DNA from: Desulfobulbaceae bacterium UBA2775 | GTDB taxonomy: Bacteria; Desulfobacterota; Desulfobulbia; Desulfobulbales; Desulfocapsaceae | Length of the DNA stretch: 31,650 bases | NCBI GenBank assembly: GCA_002352445.1 | Contig: DEIL01000167.1 | Location: forward strand, 6,945-38,594 | Direction: 5' to 3' | Shown here: piece after piece, positions 31,462 through 31,650 of the stretch | How positions within the stretch are numbered: the stretch's first letter is position 1 | How the letters are laid out: the number at the start of each line of letters is the position of its first letter | Made by a program: the position numbers and the translations under genes | Notes under the pieces: model-generated | Told to the model about the DNA's origin: nothing | Databases searched by the model: none | What the model saw: the letters and a program-made list of their open reading frames with translations, nothing else

Positions 31462-31650
31462 TATTACATCCTCAATTAGGGTCTATCCATAGGTGAGATT
31501 TTTTGCTCTAAAGAGAGGTTTTCAATAAACTTAACCGCAGGCATCGGTGATATGTTGAGGATTAAATTTTGAGAGCAACAAATAGTTTATATGAAAGTCA
31601 TACATTCTGCGAGGGCAAAGGGAACCGGGAGAGGTGTTGCCACAACAATC
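31462..31650. other. Upstream region of ackA with dispersed repeat copy C at its end
   Basis: These 189 bp have no gene. They should carry the ackA promoter, but none is obvious. The last 65 bp are copy C of the dispersed leader repeat. Confidence 0.45.
31587..31650 (+). repeat. Dispersed leader repeat, copy C (reaches window end)
   Basis: The copy begins TTATATGAAAGTCATACATT, continues GAGGGCAAAGGGAACCGG and GGTGTTGCCAC, and runs to the end of the window. From the ATG it agrees with copy B at 27 of 41 positions without gaps, and it shares the GTGTTGCCA end with copy A. Confidence 0.62.

Noticed and set aside
1..31650. CRISPR array, tRNA/rRNA genes, transposases, prophage or toxin-antitoxin genes
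   Set aside because: I looked for regularly spaced direct repeats, cloverleaf-like segments and typical protein signatures and found none I could support.

Overview
The window looks like part of the chromosome of a strictly anaerobic, sulfate-reducer-like member of the Desulfobacterota (deltaproteobacterial lineage). The evidence is a bacterial-type Wood-Ljungdahl (CODH/acetyl-CoA synthase) operon, a selenocysteine formate dehydrogenase, rubrerythrin, a GlcD/GlcF-type lactate or glycolate dehydrogenase, and several small cysteine-rich proteins of a kind common in sulfate reducers. This placement is inferred from gene content; no 16S rRNA or other marker is present.

Layout. (1) 1-4026, + strand: the C-terminal part of a NuoF/HydB-like flavin Fe-S subunit, then fdhA. 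fdhA is interrupted by an in-frame UGA (2386-2388) that I read as selenocysteine, with an E. coli fdhF-like SECIS hairpin directly behind it. (2) 4203-4983, + strand: a mono-cluster ferredoxin with Asp at one ligand position, and rubrerythrin. (3) 5028-6104, - strand: an unknown 128-residue protein and a DUF166 protein (DfsP type), also with an in-frame UGA followed by a SECIS-like hairpin, so a second selenoprotein. (4) 6300-6881, + strand: 5-formyltetrahydrofolate cyclo-ligase, followed by intergenic palindromes. (5) 7018-9761, - strand: a nickel-insertion (CooC) operon with four little-known partners (96, 143, 55 and 201 residues) and a separate 58-residue zinc ribbon. (6) 9985-20552, - strand: the core acetyl-CoA operon in the order raco-acsD-cooS-acsB-acsC-acsE, ending in a strong intrinsic terminator. 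A small B-box-like zinc peptide lies upstream. (7) 21243-26014, + strand: a promoter with two GntR/FadR-type operator palindromes, then glcD-, glcF- and ycaO-type genes. (8) 26026-31461: a GT-C/DUF2142-like membrane protein, L-2-hydroxyglutarate oxidase, an alpha/beta hydrolase and acetate kinase.

How it fits together. Formate dehydrogenase interconverts CO2 and formate for the methyl branch. The cyclo-ligase returns 5-formyl-THF to the folate pool. AcsE moves the methyl group from methyl-THF to the corrinoid protein AcsCD, which RACo keeps reduced. CooS supplies CO, AcsB builds acetyl-CoA, and CooC loads nickel. The lactate/glycolate dehydrogenase and acetate kinase connect this to organic acid metabolism. 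The pathway could run toward CO2 fixation or toward acetate oxidation; the sequence does not decide.

Most notable observations: two independent UGA-selenocysteine genes with matching SECIS hairpins; a long Ala/Lys/Glu-rich tail on AcsD; an RNA hairpin without a U-tract in every one of the five junctions of the acs operon; a CooC operon full of uncharacterised small proteins; and a three-copy dispersed repeat that starts with a conserved ATG.
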